In this document: positions 35,767-45,043 of the stretch, piece after piece | Layout of the letters: each line of letters opens with the position of its first letter | Numbering within the stretch: the stretch's first letter is position 1 | Assembly: GCF_001886735.1 (NCBI RefSeq) | Contig: NZ_CP018076.1 | Span: 3,776,210-3,840,209 of the forward strand | Direction: 5' to 3' | Length of the DNA stretch: 64,000 nt | Source: Sulfitobacter alexandrii | GTDB lineage: Bacteria > Pseudomonadota > Alphaproteobacteria > Rhodobacterales > Rhodobacteraceae | The notes under the pieces: model-generated | Database searches by the model: none | What the model was told of the DNA's origin: nothing | What the model saw: the letters and a program-made list of their open reading frames with translations, nothing else | Position numbers and translations under genes: made by a program

Positions 35767-36269
35767 CAGTTGTCGCTGCCGGTCTGCAAGATGGTCCGTA
35801 CCCGGCCGGACATTTCAGCGGTCCCGTCGGACAGGCGCACGCTCATCTTGTCCGCAGACAGGGCGCTGGGCCCCTGCGCCAGCAGAACGTTGCCCGTCAT
35901 CACGATCGTGCCGTTGTCGATGTCATAGTCGGCGCGATCGGATTCCGCCGCATCCGGGCCGGACACCAGCGTCACGCCGCCCGTCGCCTCGAGCCGGGCG
36001 ATGCCCTGCTTCTGTTCACGATAGACCACGAGGACACGGGCCGCGGTGAGGCGCAGGTCGCCCTGACCGATCATGACATTACCGGTAAAGATCGCGGTAC
36101 CCGTCTCCTGATCGACCGAAAGGTTGTCGGCGGTTACTTCGACCGGCTGGTCCGTATCCTGCCGTATGGTGCCGAAGGCGACATTGGCGCCCTGTGCCAG
36201 CGCAGACCCTGCGAACAGGATGAGAAAGACGGGCAGCAAAAGGGATCTTAGATGGCTCACGTGCGTCAC
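35766..36269 (-). CDS. lptA: LPS export periplasmic bridge protein LptA
   Basis: 167 residues with a signal peptide (LRSLLLPVFLILFAGSALAQ). The OstA-like repeat region (VEVTADNLSVDQETGTAIFTGNVMIGQGDLRLTAARVLVVY and DNGTIVMTGNVLLAQGPSALSADKMSVRL) forms the beta-jellyroll groove that bridges LPS across the periplasm. It starts at GTG inside the lptC stop (GTGA overlap), and the lptB start overlaps its end. Confidence 0.93.
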   Translation of the reverse strand: MTHVSHLRSLLLPVFLILFAGSALAQGANVAFGTIRQDTDQPVEVTADNLSVDQETGTAIFTGNVMIGQGDLRLTAARVLVVYREQKQGIARLEATGGVTLVSGPDAAESDRADYDIDNGTIVMTGNVLLAQGPSALSADKMSVRLSDGTAEMSGRVRTILQTGSDN

Positions 36270-36874
36270 TCTTCTGATACTTTGGGATCGTATACCAGTT
36301 TCACGCCGCCTGTGAAATTCAATTGGGCGGCTCCCCCCTCTTGAGGGGAACTTATCGTCATGCTGCCTGCGTCAAGGGTTCCCATCGGACTTTGTGCGCG
36401 GACCGGGCCGGGCGACTGCACATCCAGCTCGGTCATCTGGGTGATCAGCCGGTCACTGCGAATCCTGTAGTCGGTCGATGTTTCGATCACCACTTCGCCT
36501 TCGAGATCAGCGAGATCCTTCTGCATCTCGAAATGGGCGACGTCGGACTGGAGAGTCAGGTTGGTGCCGCCGATCAGCTCCATGACGATACGCACGTCTT
36601 CGGCCCGGTTCGCGCCGACCTCGTTCTGGGGCGTGGTCAGTTTTTCCGCCGAAAACGAGATGAGATCGCCCTGGGCCGTCGTTCCTGAGAAAAACGGGCC
36701 CGTGACCTGCTGGTCCCGCAGGCGATCCTGAATTTCCTTGTCCGCGAAGGGGATCGCCGAATCCGGATCGACGGCCCGGGACAGCAGGAACAGCGTCGAT
36801 AGAAGCGCCAGCGCCAGCAGCGGGAACAGAACCTTGAGAAGGGACACCATGCGCGAATGGCGATCGGCCTGCAT
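36266..36874 (-). CDS. lptC: LPS export protein LptC
   Basis: 202 residues with one N-terminal membrane anchor (VLFPLLALALLSTLFLLS). The periplasmic domain (SFSAEKLTTPQNEVGANRAEDVRIVMEL, TLQSDVAHFEMQKDLADLEGEVVIETSTDYRIRSDRLITQM) is the LptC/DUF1239 fold that receives LPS from LptBFG and hands it to LptA. It begins five bases after the kdsD stop, inside the rnd-kdsD-lptC-lptA-lptB unit. Confidence 0.9.
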   Translation of the reverse strand: MQADRHSRMVSLLKVLFPLLALALLSTLFLLSRAVDPDSAIPFADKEIQDRLRDQQVTGPFFSGTTAQGDLISFSAEKLTTPQNEVGANRAEDVRIVMELIGGTNLTLQSDVAHFEMQKDLADLEGEVVIETSTDYRIRSDRLITQMTELDVQSPGPVRAQSPMGTLDAGSMTISSPQEGGAAQLNFTGGVKLVYDPKVSEE

Positions 36875-36879
36875 GACGG

Positions 36880-37842
36880 TCAGCCCAATCCTACACGCAG
36901 GCAGTCGTGGATATGCAGCAGACCCGCCGGCATTTCCGGGGCGACCGGATCGACCACCATCAGGCAGTTGATCTTGCGCGCATTCATGATGCCGACCGCA
37001 CGCTCGGCCAGGTCGTCGGGTCTGATGGTTACCGGCGCACGGGTCATGACGTCGCGCGCCTTGAGAGACATCAAACCGTCCATGTGCCGGCCCAGATCGC
37101 CCGTGGTGATGATACCGGTCAGGCGCCCCATGTCGTCGATCACGCCGGTCACGCCGAAAGCTTTTGCGCTGATTTCATCCAATGCACGCGGCATGCCCGC
37201 GTCCTCCGGCACCAGCGGCACCGCATCGCCCGTGTGCATCAGGTCGCGCACACGGCTGAACTGGGCGCCCAGTTTGCCACCCGGATGGAAGTTGCGAAAA
37301 TGCTCGGCGGTAAACGCACGATTTTCCATCAGCGCGACCGCCAGCGCGTCACCAAGTGCGAGTGTCATGGTTGTCGAGATCGTCGGCACCGCCCCGGTGC
37401 CGCAGGCTTCTCCAAGCTGTGGCAAGGCAAGGATCACGTCCGATTGGCTGCCAAGCGCACTTTCCGGGCGGCTGGTCATGCCGATCAGGGGAATGTCGAA
37501 GCGTCGTGAATAGGCGATCAGGTTGCCGAGTTCGGGCGCCTCGCCCGAATTCGAGATGGCAAGCACCACATCCACCGCGGTGATCATCCCCAGATCCCCG
37601 TGGCTGGCCTCGGCGGGATGGACGAATTGTGCGGGCGTCCCGGTGCTGGCCAGCGTCGCCGCGATCTTCTTGGCGATGTGGCCGGACTTTCCGATCCCCG
37701 TGACGATCACCCGTCCCTTGCAGGCGCGCATCATGTCGATGGCGGTGCGGAAGCGGTCATCCAGTCCGTCGGCCAGTGTTTCCAGAGCGGCGGCTTCGGC
37801 GCGGATCACCCGCCGGGCGGTATCGAGAAATGGTGTGGTCAT
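36880..37842 (-). CDS. kdsD: Arabinose-5-phosphate isomerase (KdsD/KpsF type)
   Basis: 320 residues. Converts ribulose 5-phosphate to arabinose 5-phosphate, the first committed step to Kdo. N-terminal SIS domain (GRVIVTGIGKSGHIAKKIAATLASTGTPAQFVHPAEASHGDLGMI) and two C-terminal CBS repeats (VRDLMHTGDAVPLVPEDAGMP and ARDVMTRAPVTIRPDDLAERAV). The ATG overlaps the RNase D-like gene by four bases; the frame stays open further upstream but that part is out-of-frame exonuclease sequence. Together with kdsB it makes a Kdo supply route in this window. Confidence 0.94.
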   Translation of the reverse strand: MTTPFLDTARRVIRAEAAALETLADGLDDRFRTAIDMMRACKGRVIVTGIGKSGHIAKKIAATLASTGTPAQFVHPAEASHGDLGMITAVDVVLAISNSGEAPELGNLIAYSRRFDIPLIGMTSRPESALGSQSDVILALPQLGEACGTGAVPTISTTMTLALGDALAVALMENRAFTAEHFRNFHPGGKLGAQFSRVRDLMHTGDAVPLVPEDAGMPRALDEISAKAFGVTGVIDDMGRLTGIITTGDLGRHMDGLMSLKARDVMTRAPVTIRPDDLAERAVGIMNARKINCLMVVDPVAPEMPAGLLHIHDCLRVGLG

Positions 37843-38453
37843 GAATGAGCGAAGATATCCGTATCGGCCCATCCGGCAAGGTCCAGCCTTGCACGCATCG
37901 GCAGAAAGTCGAAGCAGGCCTGCGCGATCTCCGTCCGGCCCTCGCGTGCCAGCATCTCGTCCAGCTTCTCGCGCAGCTTGTGAAGGTACAGAACGTCGGA
38001 AGCGGCATAGTCGAGTTGGGCCTCGGTGAGCTTTGCCGCACCCCAATCGCTGGATTGCTGCTGCTTGGAGATGTCGACCTGCAGAAGTTCCTGCAACAGT
38101 TTGGCCAGCCCGTGCCGGTCCGTGTAGGTCCGCACCAGACGGCTCGCGATCTTTGTACAATAGACCGGCGTGGCCAGCGCACCGAAGGCATTGAACATCG
38201 CGGCGATGTCGAACCGTCCGAAGTGAAAAAGCTTGAGAACGTCGGGATCGCGCAGCAGCCTCGACAGATTGGGTGCCTCGGTCTGACCCTTGGAGATCTG
38301 GATCATGTGCGCGTTGCCATCCCCGCCAGACAGTTGCACCACGCACAGCCTGTCCCGATGCGGGTTCAGGCCCATGGTTTCGCAGTCGATGGCGACGACA
38401 GGCCCGAGGTCCAGGTCGCCAGGCAGGTCTTTCTGGTAAAGCGTGTTTGTCAT
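37839..38453 (-). CDS. RNase D-like 3'-5' exonuclease (short form)
   Basis: 204 residues, only the DEDD exonuclease domain. Exo I is VVAIDCETMGLNPHRDRLCVVQLS, exo II is FHFGRFDIAAMFNAF and exo III is AQLDYAASDVLYLHKL. The HRDC domains of full RNase D are absent, as in many alphaproteobacterial versions. Likely trims structured RNA 3' ends. It overlaps kdsD by ATGA, a common conserved linkage in this group, so it heads the kdsD-lptCAB unit. Confidence 0.88.
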   Translation of the reverse strand: MTNTLYQKDLPGDLDLGPVVAIDCETMGLNPHRDRLCVVQLSGGDGNAHMIQISKGQTEAPNLSRLLRDPDVLKLFHFGRFDIAAMFNAFGALATPVYCTKIASRLVRTYTDRHGLAKLLQELLQVDISKQQQSSDWGAAKLTEAQLDYAASDVLYLHKLREKLDEMLAREGRTEIAQACFDFLPMRARLDLAGWADTDIFAHS

Positions 38454-38506
38454 GAGTGATCCTATATCCCGACAACGCCTCTTGGGAAAGCGCGTTGCGT
38501 TCCGGA

Positions 38507-39295
38507 TCAGCCGGCGGGGCGTCCGGCAAGATCCCGCAGGGCCGGCCGGGGAAACGCAGCCAGCAGTTCCGTCACCAGAAGATGCGACTGGCGGGCCGGG
38601 CCTCCCCGCTCGGTCAAGGCCAGCGGGAGCGGCGGGTTCTTCAGGACGATGCGCCGCCAGTTGTGCACGATCAGCCCGCGCAGGACCGCCTTTTGCAAAG
38701 GGGAAAGCGCGCGCGCTTTCGTCAGCGCGTTTTTCAGGTCGTTCAGGCTCTGGGCCAGGTCGGCATATGTACGCTGCATGGCTTCGTCGCGCAGTTGTCC
38801 CAGCAGCCAGTCCGGCACGTGGCCGCCGGCAAGCGACAGGCCGTTGCCGGGCGCCGGAATATCCGCTGGCCCCACGAACATCCGCGGGGAGAGTGCGGTA
38901 AACCCGTGCGCCGCCATGTCCGCGGATACCGGATCATCGACCGACTCCAGAAGGACCATCTGCCACCCTTCCGAGCCATCAGGGGGTGGGGCATAAATGC
39001 GGGGCGTGGCCGCCGCGCTTTCGGCGCGCCCCTTTTCACTCAGGCTATGGCGGCTGATGCGTCCGACCTTTTCCGAGATGATCCATCCGTCGTTGCGCAG
39101 CCGATGAAGGGCAACGCGCGCGGCTTCGGGTCTGATCTCCAGAAGCGCCATCATCGCGGACAGGACCGGCCCGTCAATCGCGGTGCCTTCTTCCTGGGCA
39201 AGGTCCCCGAACAGGCTGATCATCAACGACCAGACACGCCCGCCCCCGACCGCGCGCAGAGGGGCGGTCAGGGTGATGAAATCCTCAGTAAGCAT
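38507..39295 (-). CDS. paaX: PaaX-family transcriptional regulator
   Basis: 262 residues. Winged-helix N-terminal region (GPVLSAMMALLEIRPEAARVALHRLRNDGWIISEKVGRISRHSLSEKG) followed by the PaaX domain (YAPPPDGSEGWQMVLLES, FVGPADIPAPG) and the C-terminal PaaX segment (ALSPLQKAVLRGLIVHNWRRIVLKNPPLP). The classic PaaX represses phenylacetate genes until phenylacetyl-CoA binds. Here it is the last gene of the paa operon and overlaps paaZ by 11 bases, so it is produced with the genes it probably controls. Confidence 0.88.
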   Translation of the reverse strand: MLTEDFITLTAPLRAVGGGRVWSLMISLFGDLAQEEGTAIDGPVLSAMMALLEIRPEAARVALHRLRNDGWIISEKVGRISRHSLSEKGRAESAAATPRIYAPPPDGSEGWQMVLLESVDDPVSADMAAHGFTALSPRMFVGPADIPAPGNGLSLAGGHVPDWLLGQLRDEAMQRTYADLAQSLNDLKNALTKARALSPLQKAVLRGLIVHNWRRIVLKNPPLPLALTERGGPARQSHLLVTELLAAFPRPALRDLAGRPAG

Positions 39296-41309
39296 TCATC
39301 GTCAGCAGTTCGTATTCTGCGACAGGCTTGTCGTCCTGATTGGTGAGGGTCACGTGCCACCTGACCTCTCCGTATTCCTCGTTGCGCGGTGTCTTGTGCT
39401 TCACCGTCAGGCGCACCTTGATGCTGTCACCCGCTGCGACAGGTTCCATGAAGCGCAGGTTGTCGAGCCCGGTATTGGCAAGCACCGGCCCCGGATCGGG
39501 CTGCACGAACAGGCCGGCGGCAAAGCTGAGCAGCAGGTAACCGTGTGCGACGCGCCCGGGAAAGAAGGGATTCGCCTTGGCCGCTTCGTCGTCTATGTGG
39601 GCATAGAAGGTATCGCCGGTGAAATGGGCGAATGTCTCGATATCCTCCAGCGTCACCGTCCGGGACGGAGAGTTGAAGGTCTCGCCCAGATCGAGGTCGC
39701 CGAACGTCCGCGTGAAGGGATGTGCGCGGTCCGATATCTCGGTCGCGCCCGGCACCCACTGCTGACCGATGGCCGTCAGGATGTCGGGGCTGCCCTGAAC
39801 GGCGGTGCGCTGCATGTAGTGCATGACGCCCCGGATGCCGCCCAGTTCCTCGCCCCCGCCCGCGCGGCCCGGCCCGCCGTGAACCATGTGCGGCAACGGC
39901 GCGCCATGGCCCGTCGCCTCGGCCATGGACTCGCGGTTGTTGAAGTAGAGCCGCCCGTGGAAGGCCGCCGATCCCAGCGCCAGCTCGCGCGCGACCGCGC
40001 CATCGTTGGTGATGACGGAGGCGACAAGCGACCCCTTGCCCCGGTTCAGCAGGTTCACCGCGTGGTCCAGATCGCGGTAGGCCATGACCGTAGAGACTGG
40101 GCCAAACGCCTCGGTGTCATGTACGCGCTGCGCGGTGTCGGGCTCGCGGCAGTAGAACAGCATCGGCGGGACGAAGGCGCCCTTTTCCGCATCCGCGCCC
40201 GCGACCTCGAAATTCTCCGGATCGCCGAAGACGCGCTCGGCCTCCTTGCCGATCAGCGCGGCCTTTTCCAGCACGTCGGCCCGCTGCGCGGTGGAAACCA
40301 GTGCCCCCATGCGCGTGTCTTCCGCGCGCGGGTCGCCCACGGTGGTCTTGAGCAGGCGGGTGGAAATCGCTTCCAGCACCGCGCCGACGTGATCCTCGGG
40401 CACCATGATGCGGCGGATGGCCGTGCATTTCTGCCCCGCCTTCGCGGTCATCTCGCGTTGGACTTCCTTCACGAAAAGGTCGAACTCCGGCGTGCCCGGT
40501 GCCGCATCAGGTCCGAGGACGGAGGCGTTCAGGCTGTCCTGCTCCGACGCGAAGCGGACTGAGTTTTCCATCAGGTTGCGGTTGCCGCGCAGCTCGAGCG
40601 CGGTGTCGGCGGAACCGGTGAAAGCCACGGCATCCTGGCAGTCAAGGTGGTCCAGCATGTCGCCCAGCCCGCCCGAGACAAGCTGCACCGCCCCTTCGGG
40701 CAGCACCCCGCTGTCGAGCATCATGCGCACGCAGGCCTCGGTGACATAGCAGGTCGCGGTTGCGGGCTTCACGATCGCGGGCACGCCGGCCAGCAGGGTC
40801 GGCGCCAGCTTCTCCAGCATCCCCCAGACCGGGAAGTTGAAGGCGTTGATATGCACCGCGACGCCCTGCAGCGGCGTGCAGATGTGGCGGCCCATGAACT
40901 GTCCCGACCGGCCCAGCTGTTCCGGTGGGCCGTCGAGGAAGACATGCGCGTCCGGCATCTCGCGCCGGCCCTTGGACGCAAATACCATCATCGTGCCAAT
41001 GCCGCCGTCCACGTCGATCTTGTGGTCGTTCAGCGTGGCGCCTGTGTCATAGCTGAGGTCATAGAGCGCCTGTTTGCGCTCCTGAAGGAAGCCTGCCAGC
41101 GCCTTGAGCATCCGCGCGCGGTCGTGGAATGTCATCTTGCGCAAGGCGGGGCCGCCGACCTCGCGGGCGTGGGACAGCATCTCCTGCACGTCCAGCGCAT
41201 CGTTGCCCGCGCGGGCGATGACCTCTCCGGAAATCGCGCTTGCGATGTTGCGGGCACCCGAACCGGGGGCAACCCAGCGACCGGCGGCGAAACTCTGGAC
41301 GTCCAGCAT
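39285..41309 (-). CDS. paaZ: Phenylacetate ring-opening enzyme PaaZ (oxepin-CoA hydrolase/semialdehyde dehydrogenase)
   Basis: 674-residue bifunctional enzyme. The N-terminal aldehyde dehydrogenase domain has GTP-like FTGSADTALELRGN, catalytic Glu256 (FASEQDSL) and Cys295 (AGQKCTAIRR). From about residue 530, a MaoC-type hydratase domain carries FAHFTGDTFYAHIDDEAAKANPFFPGRVAHGYLLLSF. It opens the oxepin-CoA ring and oxidises the resulting aldehyde. It follows paaE by nine bases. Confidence 0.95.
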   Translation of the reverse strand: MLDVQSFAAGRWVAPGSGARNIASAISGEVIARAGNDALDVQEMLSHAREVGGPALRKMTFHDRARMLKALAGFLQERKQALYDLSYDTGATLNDHKIDVDGGIGTMMVFASKGRREMPDAHVFLDGPPEQLGRSGQFMGRHICTPLQGVAVHINAFNFPVWGMLEKLAPTLLAGVPAIVKPATATCYVTEACVRMMLDSGVLPEGAVQLVSGGLGDMLDHLDCQDAVAFTGSADTALELRGNRNLMENSVRFASEQDSLNASVLGPDAAPGTPEFDLFVKEVQREMTAKAGQKCTAIRRIMVPEDHVGAVLEAISTRLLKTTVGDPRAEDTRMGALVSTAQRADVLEKAALIGKEAERVFGDPENFEVAGADAEKGAFVPPMLFYCREPDTAQRVHDTEAFGPVSTVMAYRDLDHAVNLLNRGKGSLVASVITNDGAVARELALGSAAFHGRLYFNNRESMAEATGHGAPLPHMVHGGPGRAGGGEELGGIRGVMHYMQRTAVQGSPDILTAIGQQWVPGATEISDRAHPFTRTFGDLDLGETFNSPSRTVTLEDIETFAHFTGDTFYAHIDDEAAKANPFFPGRVAHGYLLLSFAAGLFVQPDPGPVLANTGLDNLRFMEPVAAGDSIKVRLTVKHKTPRNEEYGEVRWHVTLTNQDDKPVAEYELLTMNAY

Positions 41310-41318
41310 GTCGTCTCC

Positions 41319-42383
41319 TCAGTGTGTGTCGTAGTCGATGACCAGCTTGTCGGTCAGCGGGTAGCTCTGGCAGGTCAACACGTAGCCGCGTTCGACTTCG
41401 TAATCCTCGAGCGCGTGGTTGCTGATCATTTCCACCTCGCCTTCCAGTACCTTGCCCATGCATGTCGAACAGACGCCGGCCTTGCAGGAAAACGGGGCGT
41501 CCTGCCCGTTTTCGAGCGCGGCTTCCAGCACGGACTGGCCCTTCTGCATGGTAAAGCTTCGCTCGGCGCCCTCGATGATCACCGTGATCTCGGTGCCCTT
41601 CTGGCCTTCGCTGCGCTTGGCCATTTCCTTTTTGGCGAGCTGGCCTTGCTGGCTTTCACTGAACAGTTCGAACTTGATCTGATCATGCTCCAACCCGTGG
41701 CCTTTCAGGCTGTCCGCGATGGCAAGCATCATGGGTTCTGGGCCGCAGATGAACGCGGTGTCGATGCTGTTTACGTCTATCCAGTGCTTGAAGAGCTGCT
41801 CGCATTTCTGCTGGTCCACGCGACCCGTGAAAAGCTCGATATCCTGACCCGATTCCAACATGTGGATGATGGTCAGCCGCCCCATGAAGTGGTTCTTCAG
41901 ATCTTCCAGTTCCTCGCGGAACATTATCGTGTTCACCGCGCGATTTGCATAGACAAGGGTGAAGGTCGATGAGGGCTCGCGTTTCAGCACGGTCTTGAGA
42001 ATGGACAGCACCGGTGTGATGCCCGAGCCGCCGGCAAAGCCGAGGTAATTCTTGGCGCGTTCAGGTTCTATCGCCGTGAAGAACTTGCCCTGCGGCGGCA
42101 TGACGTGCAGCGTGTCCCCAACCTTGAGCGTCTCGTTGGCAAAGGTGGAGAAAGCACCGCCCTCGACCTTCTTGATTCCCACCTGCAGCTTTCCGTCGTC
42201 CAGACCGGCGCAGATCGAATAGTTTCGGCGCAATTCGGTGCCGTCGAAGTCCTGCCGGAACGTCAGGTACTGGCCTTGGGTAAAGGAGAAGGCGTCAGGA
42301 TTCTCGGGTTCGAGCGTCAGCACGACCGCGTCGCGGATCGTGCGGTGAATGTCGGTCACTTTGACGGGATGAAACTGGCTCAT
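41319..42383 (-). CDS. paaE: Phenylacetyl-CoA epoxidase reductase subunit PaaE
   Basis: 354 residues. Ferredoxin-NADP reductase-like FAD region (ELRRNYSICAGLDDGKLQVGIKKVEGGAFSTF), NAD(P) region (YLGFAGGSGITPVLSILKTVL) and C-terminal plant-type 2Fe-2S domain (CKAGVCSTCMGKV with a later Cys in VLTCQSYP). It passes electrons from NADPH to the di-iron PaaA subunit. Located nine bases after paaD. Confidence 0.95.
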   Translation of the reverse strand: MSQFHPVKVTDIHRTIRDAVVLTLEPENPDAFSFTQGQYLTFRQDFDGTELRRNYSICAGLDDGKLQVGIKKVEGGAFSTFANETLKVGDTLHVMPPQGKFFTAIEPERAKNYLGFAGGSGITPVLSILKTVLKREPSSTFTLVYANRAVNTIMFREELEDLKNHFMGRLTIIHMLESGQDIELFTGRVDQQKCEQLFKHWIDVNSIDTAFICGPEPMMLAIADSLKGHGLEHDQIKFELFSESQQGQLAKKEMAKRSEGQKGTEITVIIEGAERSFTMQKGQSVLEAALENGQDAPFSCKAGVCSTCMGKVLEGEVEMISNHALEDYEVERGYVLTCQSYPLTDKLVIDYDTH

Positions 42384-42392
42384 GTCAGCGCC

Positions 42393-42860
42393 TCAGATGC
42401 ATTTGAAATAGTCGAAGGGTTCAAGGCAGGACAGGCACCGCCACTGCGCCTTGCAGGGGGTCGATCCGAACTGGCTGATCTTCTCGACTTCGGTGGATTT
42501 GCAGTGCGGACACTGCCGAGGCCCGCCCGCCGGCTGCGGGGGCGCGATGCCGTAGGCTTCGAGCTTGGCCTTGCCGGTGTCGGTCATCCAGTCGGTGGTC
42601 CACGCTGGCGAAAGCTGTCGCTTCAGTTCCAGTTTTTCGATCCCCTTGGCACGCAGTGCCGTTTCGATATCCATGTTGATGATGCTCGTGGCCGGGCATC
42701 CGGAATATGTCGGCGTCACCGACACCTCCAGCGTATCACCCCGCCATTGCACGTCCCGGATGATGCCGAGATCGGTCAGGGAGATGACCGGAATCTCGGG
42801 GTCGGGCACGGCTGACAGCCAGGCCCACACCGTTTCCACGTCGGGTTTGTCGGTCACCAT
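42393..42860 (-). CDS. paaD: Phenylacetyl-CoA epoxidase assembly subunit PaaD
   Basis: 155 residues. N-terminal DUF59-like domain (VWAWLSAVPDPEIPVISLTDLGIIRDVQW, TYSGCPATSII) related to Fe-S assembly proteins, and a C-terminal zinc-type motif with four cysteine pairs (CPHCKST, PCKAQWRCLSCLEPFDYFKCI). It is thought to mature the Fe-S or di-iron centre of the epoxidase. I chose the ATG giving MVTDKPDVETV, which overlaps the end of paaC by seven bases; the ten residues upstream are unlike the family. Confidence 0.93.
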   Translation of the reverse strand: MVTDKPDVETVWAWLSAVPDPEIPVISLTDLGIIRDVQWRGDTLEVSVTPTYSGCPATSIINMDIETALRAKGIEKLELKRQLSPAWTTDWMTDTGKAKLEAYGIAPPQPAGGPRQCPHCKSTEVEKISQFGSTPCKAQWRCLSCLEPFDYFKCI

Positions 42861-43609
42861 GTGGCGTCGGGGTAGGCGCGTTGCAGCCATTGCATCTGGG
42901 TCAGCATGTGGCCCAGATGTTCGGTATGCCGCGCGCCGGACTTCCCGCCCCTGTGGGCAAAGTCGTCTTCCGGTTTCTTCAGTGTCGCTTCGGCCAGCAC
43001 CTTGTCCAGCAGCGCATCGTAGCCGGGCCTCAGCGCGACGGGATCGGGTGCGATGCCTTCGCTCACCATTTCTGCGTCGACCGCGTCCGGGATGAACATC
43101 TCTCCTACGAAGGGATAAAGCCTGTCGAGGGCCGCCTGCATCCGGTGATGGCTTTCCTCGGTCCCGTCACCCAATCCGATCACGGTGTCGGTCGCGCGTT
43201 CAAGGTGATAGGTGACTTCCTTTACGGACTTTTCCGCAATCGCCGCGATCTGGTCGTTCCGCGATTCCATCAACCCCTTCAACTGGGCCAGATGCCAGCC
43301 GTCGAACAGGAACTGGCGCATCATGGTGCGGCCGAAATCACCGTTGGGCTGTTCCACCAGCAGCAGGTTCCGGAAGTCCCAGACATCGCGATGAAATGCC
43401 AGCCTGTCGGCATCGCGACCCTTGCCCTCGACTTCGCCGGCAAGGCCCAGCCACAGCTGCGTCTGACCGATCAGGTCCAATGCCGTGTTGGCCAGCGCAA
43501 TATCTTCTTCCAGCACCGGCGCCACGCCGCACCATTCCGAAATCCGGTGACCGAGAACCAGCGTGTTGTCGCCCATCCGGCAAAGGTATTCGAACAGGGC
43601 GTCGCTCAC
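42854..43609 (-). CDS. paaC: Phenylacetyl-CoA epoxidase structural subunit PaaC
   Basis: 251 residues, ferritin-like helical protein that pairs with PaaA. Family pattern: LCRMGDNTLVLGHRISEWCGVAPVLEEDIALANTALDLIGQ, FRNLLLVEQPNGDFGRTMMRQFLFDGWHL and EVTYHLERATDTVIGLGDGTEESHHRMQAALD. It begins at GTG inside the paaB stop (GTGA overlap). Confidence 0.95.
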   Translation of the reverse strand: MSDALFEYLCRMGDNTLVLGHRISEWCGVAPVLEEDIALANTALDLIGQTQLWLGLAGEVEGKGRDADRLAFHRDVWDFRNLLLVEQPNGDFGRTMMRQFLFDGWHLAQLKGLMESRNDQIAAIAEKSVKEVTYHLERATDTVIGLGDGTEESHHRMQAALDRLYPFVGEMFIPDAVDAEMVSEGIAPDPVALRPGYDALLDKVLAEATLKKPEDDFAHRGGKSGARHTEHLGHMLTQMQWLQRAYPDATW

Positions 43610-43950
43610 ATCGCACCTACTTCGTCGGGGATGTCGAAAAAGGTCGGATGACGGTAGACCTTGTCGTTCGCGGGTTCGTACAGCGCGCCCTTCTCTTCGG
43701 GAGAGGAGGCCGCAATGGCGCTGGCGGGAACGGCCCAGATGCTGACACCCTCGTTGCGGCGGGTATAGACATCGCGTGCGTTCTTGATCGCACTCTCCGC
43801 GTCAGCGGCATGAAGGCTGCCGACGTGGCGATGGCTCAGCCCGTGCTGGCCACGGATGAAGATTTCCCACAGCGGCCACTCGGTGGAGCGCGCCTTGCCG
43901 TGAGGTGCGGCGTCCGTTTCTGAATAGGGGCTGGATTCAGGGCTGCTCAT
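43606..43950 (-). CDS. paaB: Phenylacetyl-CoA epoxidase subunit PaaB
   Basis: 114 residues. EWPLWEIFIRGQHGLSHRHVGSLHAADAESAIKNARDVYTRRNEGVSIWAVPASAI is the conserved PaaB core. Small bridging subunit of the multicomponent epoxidase. I chose the ATG giving MSSPESSPYSET; the frame is open a further 19 codons upstream but that part lacks family character. Coupled to paaC by a four-base overlap; 69 bases after paaA. Confidence 0.93.
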   Translation of the reverse strand: MSSPESSPYSETDAAPHGKARSTEWPLWEIFIRGQHGLSHRHVGSLHAADAESAIKNARDVYTRRNEGVSIWAVPASAIAASSPEEKGALYEPANDKVYRHPTFFDIPDEVGAM

Positions 43951-44019
43951 CTGGCGTCCTCCTGTCGTGGATCTGGTCCGGAAAGCGGGGGCGCGTCCGG
44001 TCTGCAAATGTGTCTCGGA

Positions 44020-45018
44020 TCATTCCGCCGCGATTGGCGCATTCCGCTGCTTCTTTTTCTCGGCGTGCGCCAGCAGACCTTCCCGCACCCAGCGGCCTTC
44101 GTCCCAGGCGCGGTTACGCGCTTCGAGGCGTTCCGTGTTGCAGGGGCCATTTCCCTTGAGCACGTCGAAGAACTCGTCCCAGTCGGGTTCGGAGAAGTCG
44201 TAGTGGCCGGTCTCCTCGTTGAACTTCAGCTTGTCGTCCGGAATCGTCAGGCCAAGGTATTCTGCCTGCGGCGCGGTCTGGTCCACGAACTTCTGGCGCA
44301 GCTCGTCGTTCGTGTTCATCTTGATCTTCCACGCCATCGACTGCGCGGAGTGCACCGACTCGGCATCGGATGGGCCGAACATCATGAGCGACGGATACCA
44401 GAAGCGATTCAAGGCATCCTGGGCCATCTTCCGTTGCGTTTCCGTGCCCTTCGCCATCTTCATCATGATGTCGAAGCCCTGGCGCTGGTGAAAGGATTCC
44501 TCCTTGCAAATCCGCACCATGGCGCGGGCGTATGGACCATAAGAGGTCCGCTGCAACGGCACCTGGTTCATGATCGCGGCACCGTCGACAAGCCAGCCGA
44601 CCGCGCCCATGTCCGCCCACGTCAGGGTCGGATAGTTGAAGATCGAAGAGTACTTCATCTTTCCCGAAAGCAGATCGCGGGTCATCTGGTCCCTGCTGAC
44701 ACCCAGTGTTTCGGCCGCGCAATAGAGATAGAGGCCATGCCCGGCTTCGTCCTGAACCTTGGCCAGCAGGATCGCCTTGCGTTCCAGTGTCGGCGCACGC
44801 GTGATCCAGTTTCCTTCGGGCAACTGGCCCACGATCTCGGAATGGGCGTGCTGGCCGATCTGCCGGATCAGGTTCTTGCGGTAGCCGTCCGGCATCCAGT
44901 CCTTCGGCTCGATCTTGCCGCCAGCATCGATGCGCTCCTGAAAGGCGCGTTCGTCCGGTTCCATCTCGTCGAGCGATTTGACGCCTTTACCGGTAGACTT
45001 GATCATCTGTGCGTACAT
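44020..45018 (-). CDS. paaA: Phenylacetyl-CoA epoxidase catalytic subunit PaaA
   Basis: 332-residue di-iron oxygenase subunit that epoxidises the ring of phenylacetyl-CoA. Ferritin-like core with [30 protein letters not shown] (an Asp-Glu-x-x-His iron site) and [22 protein letters not shown] (Glu-x-x-His iron site). N-terminal [24 protein letters not shown] is typical. First of the paaABCDE block; preceded by the thiolase gene 25 bases upstream. Confidence 0.97.
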   Translation of the reverse strand: MYAQMIKSTGKGVKSLDEMEPDERAFQERIDAGGKIEPKDWMPDGYRKNLIRQIGQHAHSEIVGQLPEGNWITRAPTLERKAILLAKVQDEAGHGLYLYCAAETLGVSRDQMTRDLLSGKMKYSSIFNYPTLTWADMGAVGWLVDGAAIMNQVPLQRTSYGPYARAMVRICKEESFHQRQGFDIMMKMAKGTETQRKMAQDALNRFWYPSLMMFGPSDAESVHSAQSMAWKIKMNTNDELRQKFVDQTAPQAEYLGLTIPDDKLKFNEETGHYDFSEPDWDEFFDVLKGNGPCNTERLEARNRAWDEGRWVREGLLAHAEKKKQRNAPIAAE

Positions 45019-45043
45019 TGAATCCGTCCTTTCAGGTTGAGCT

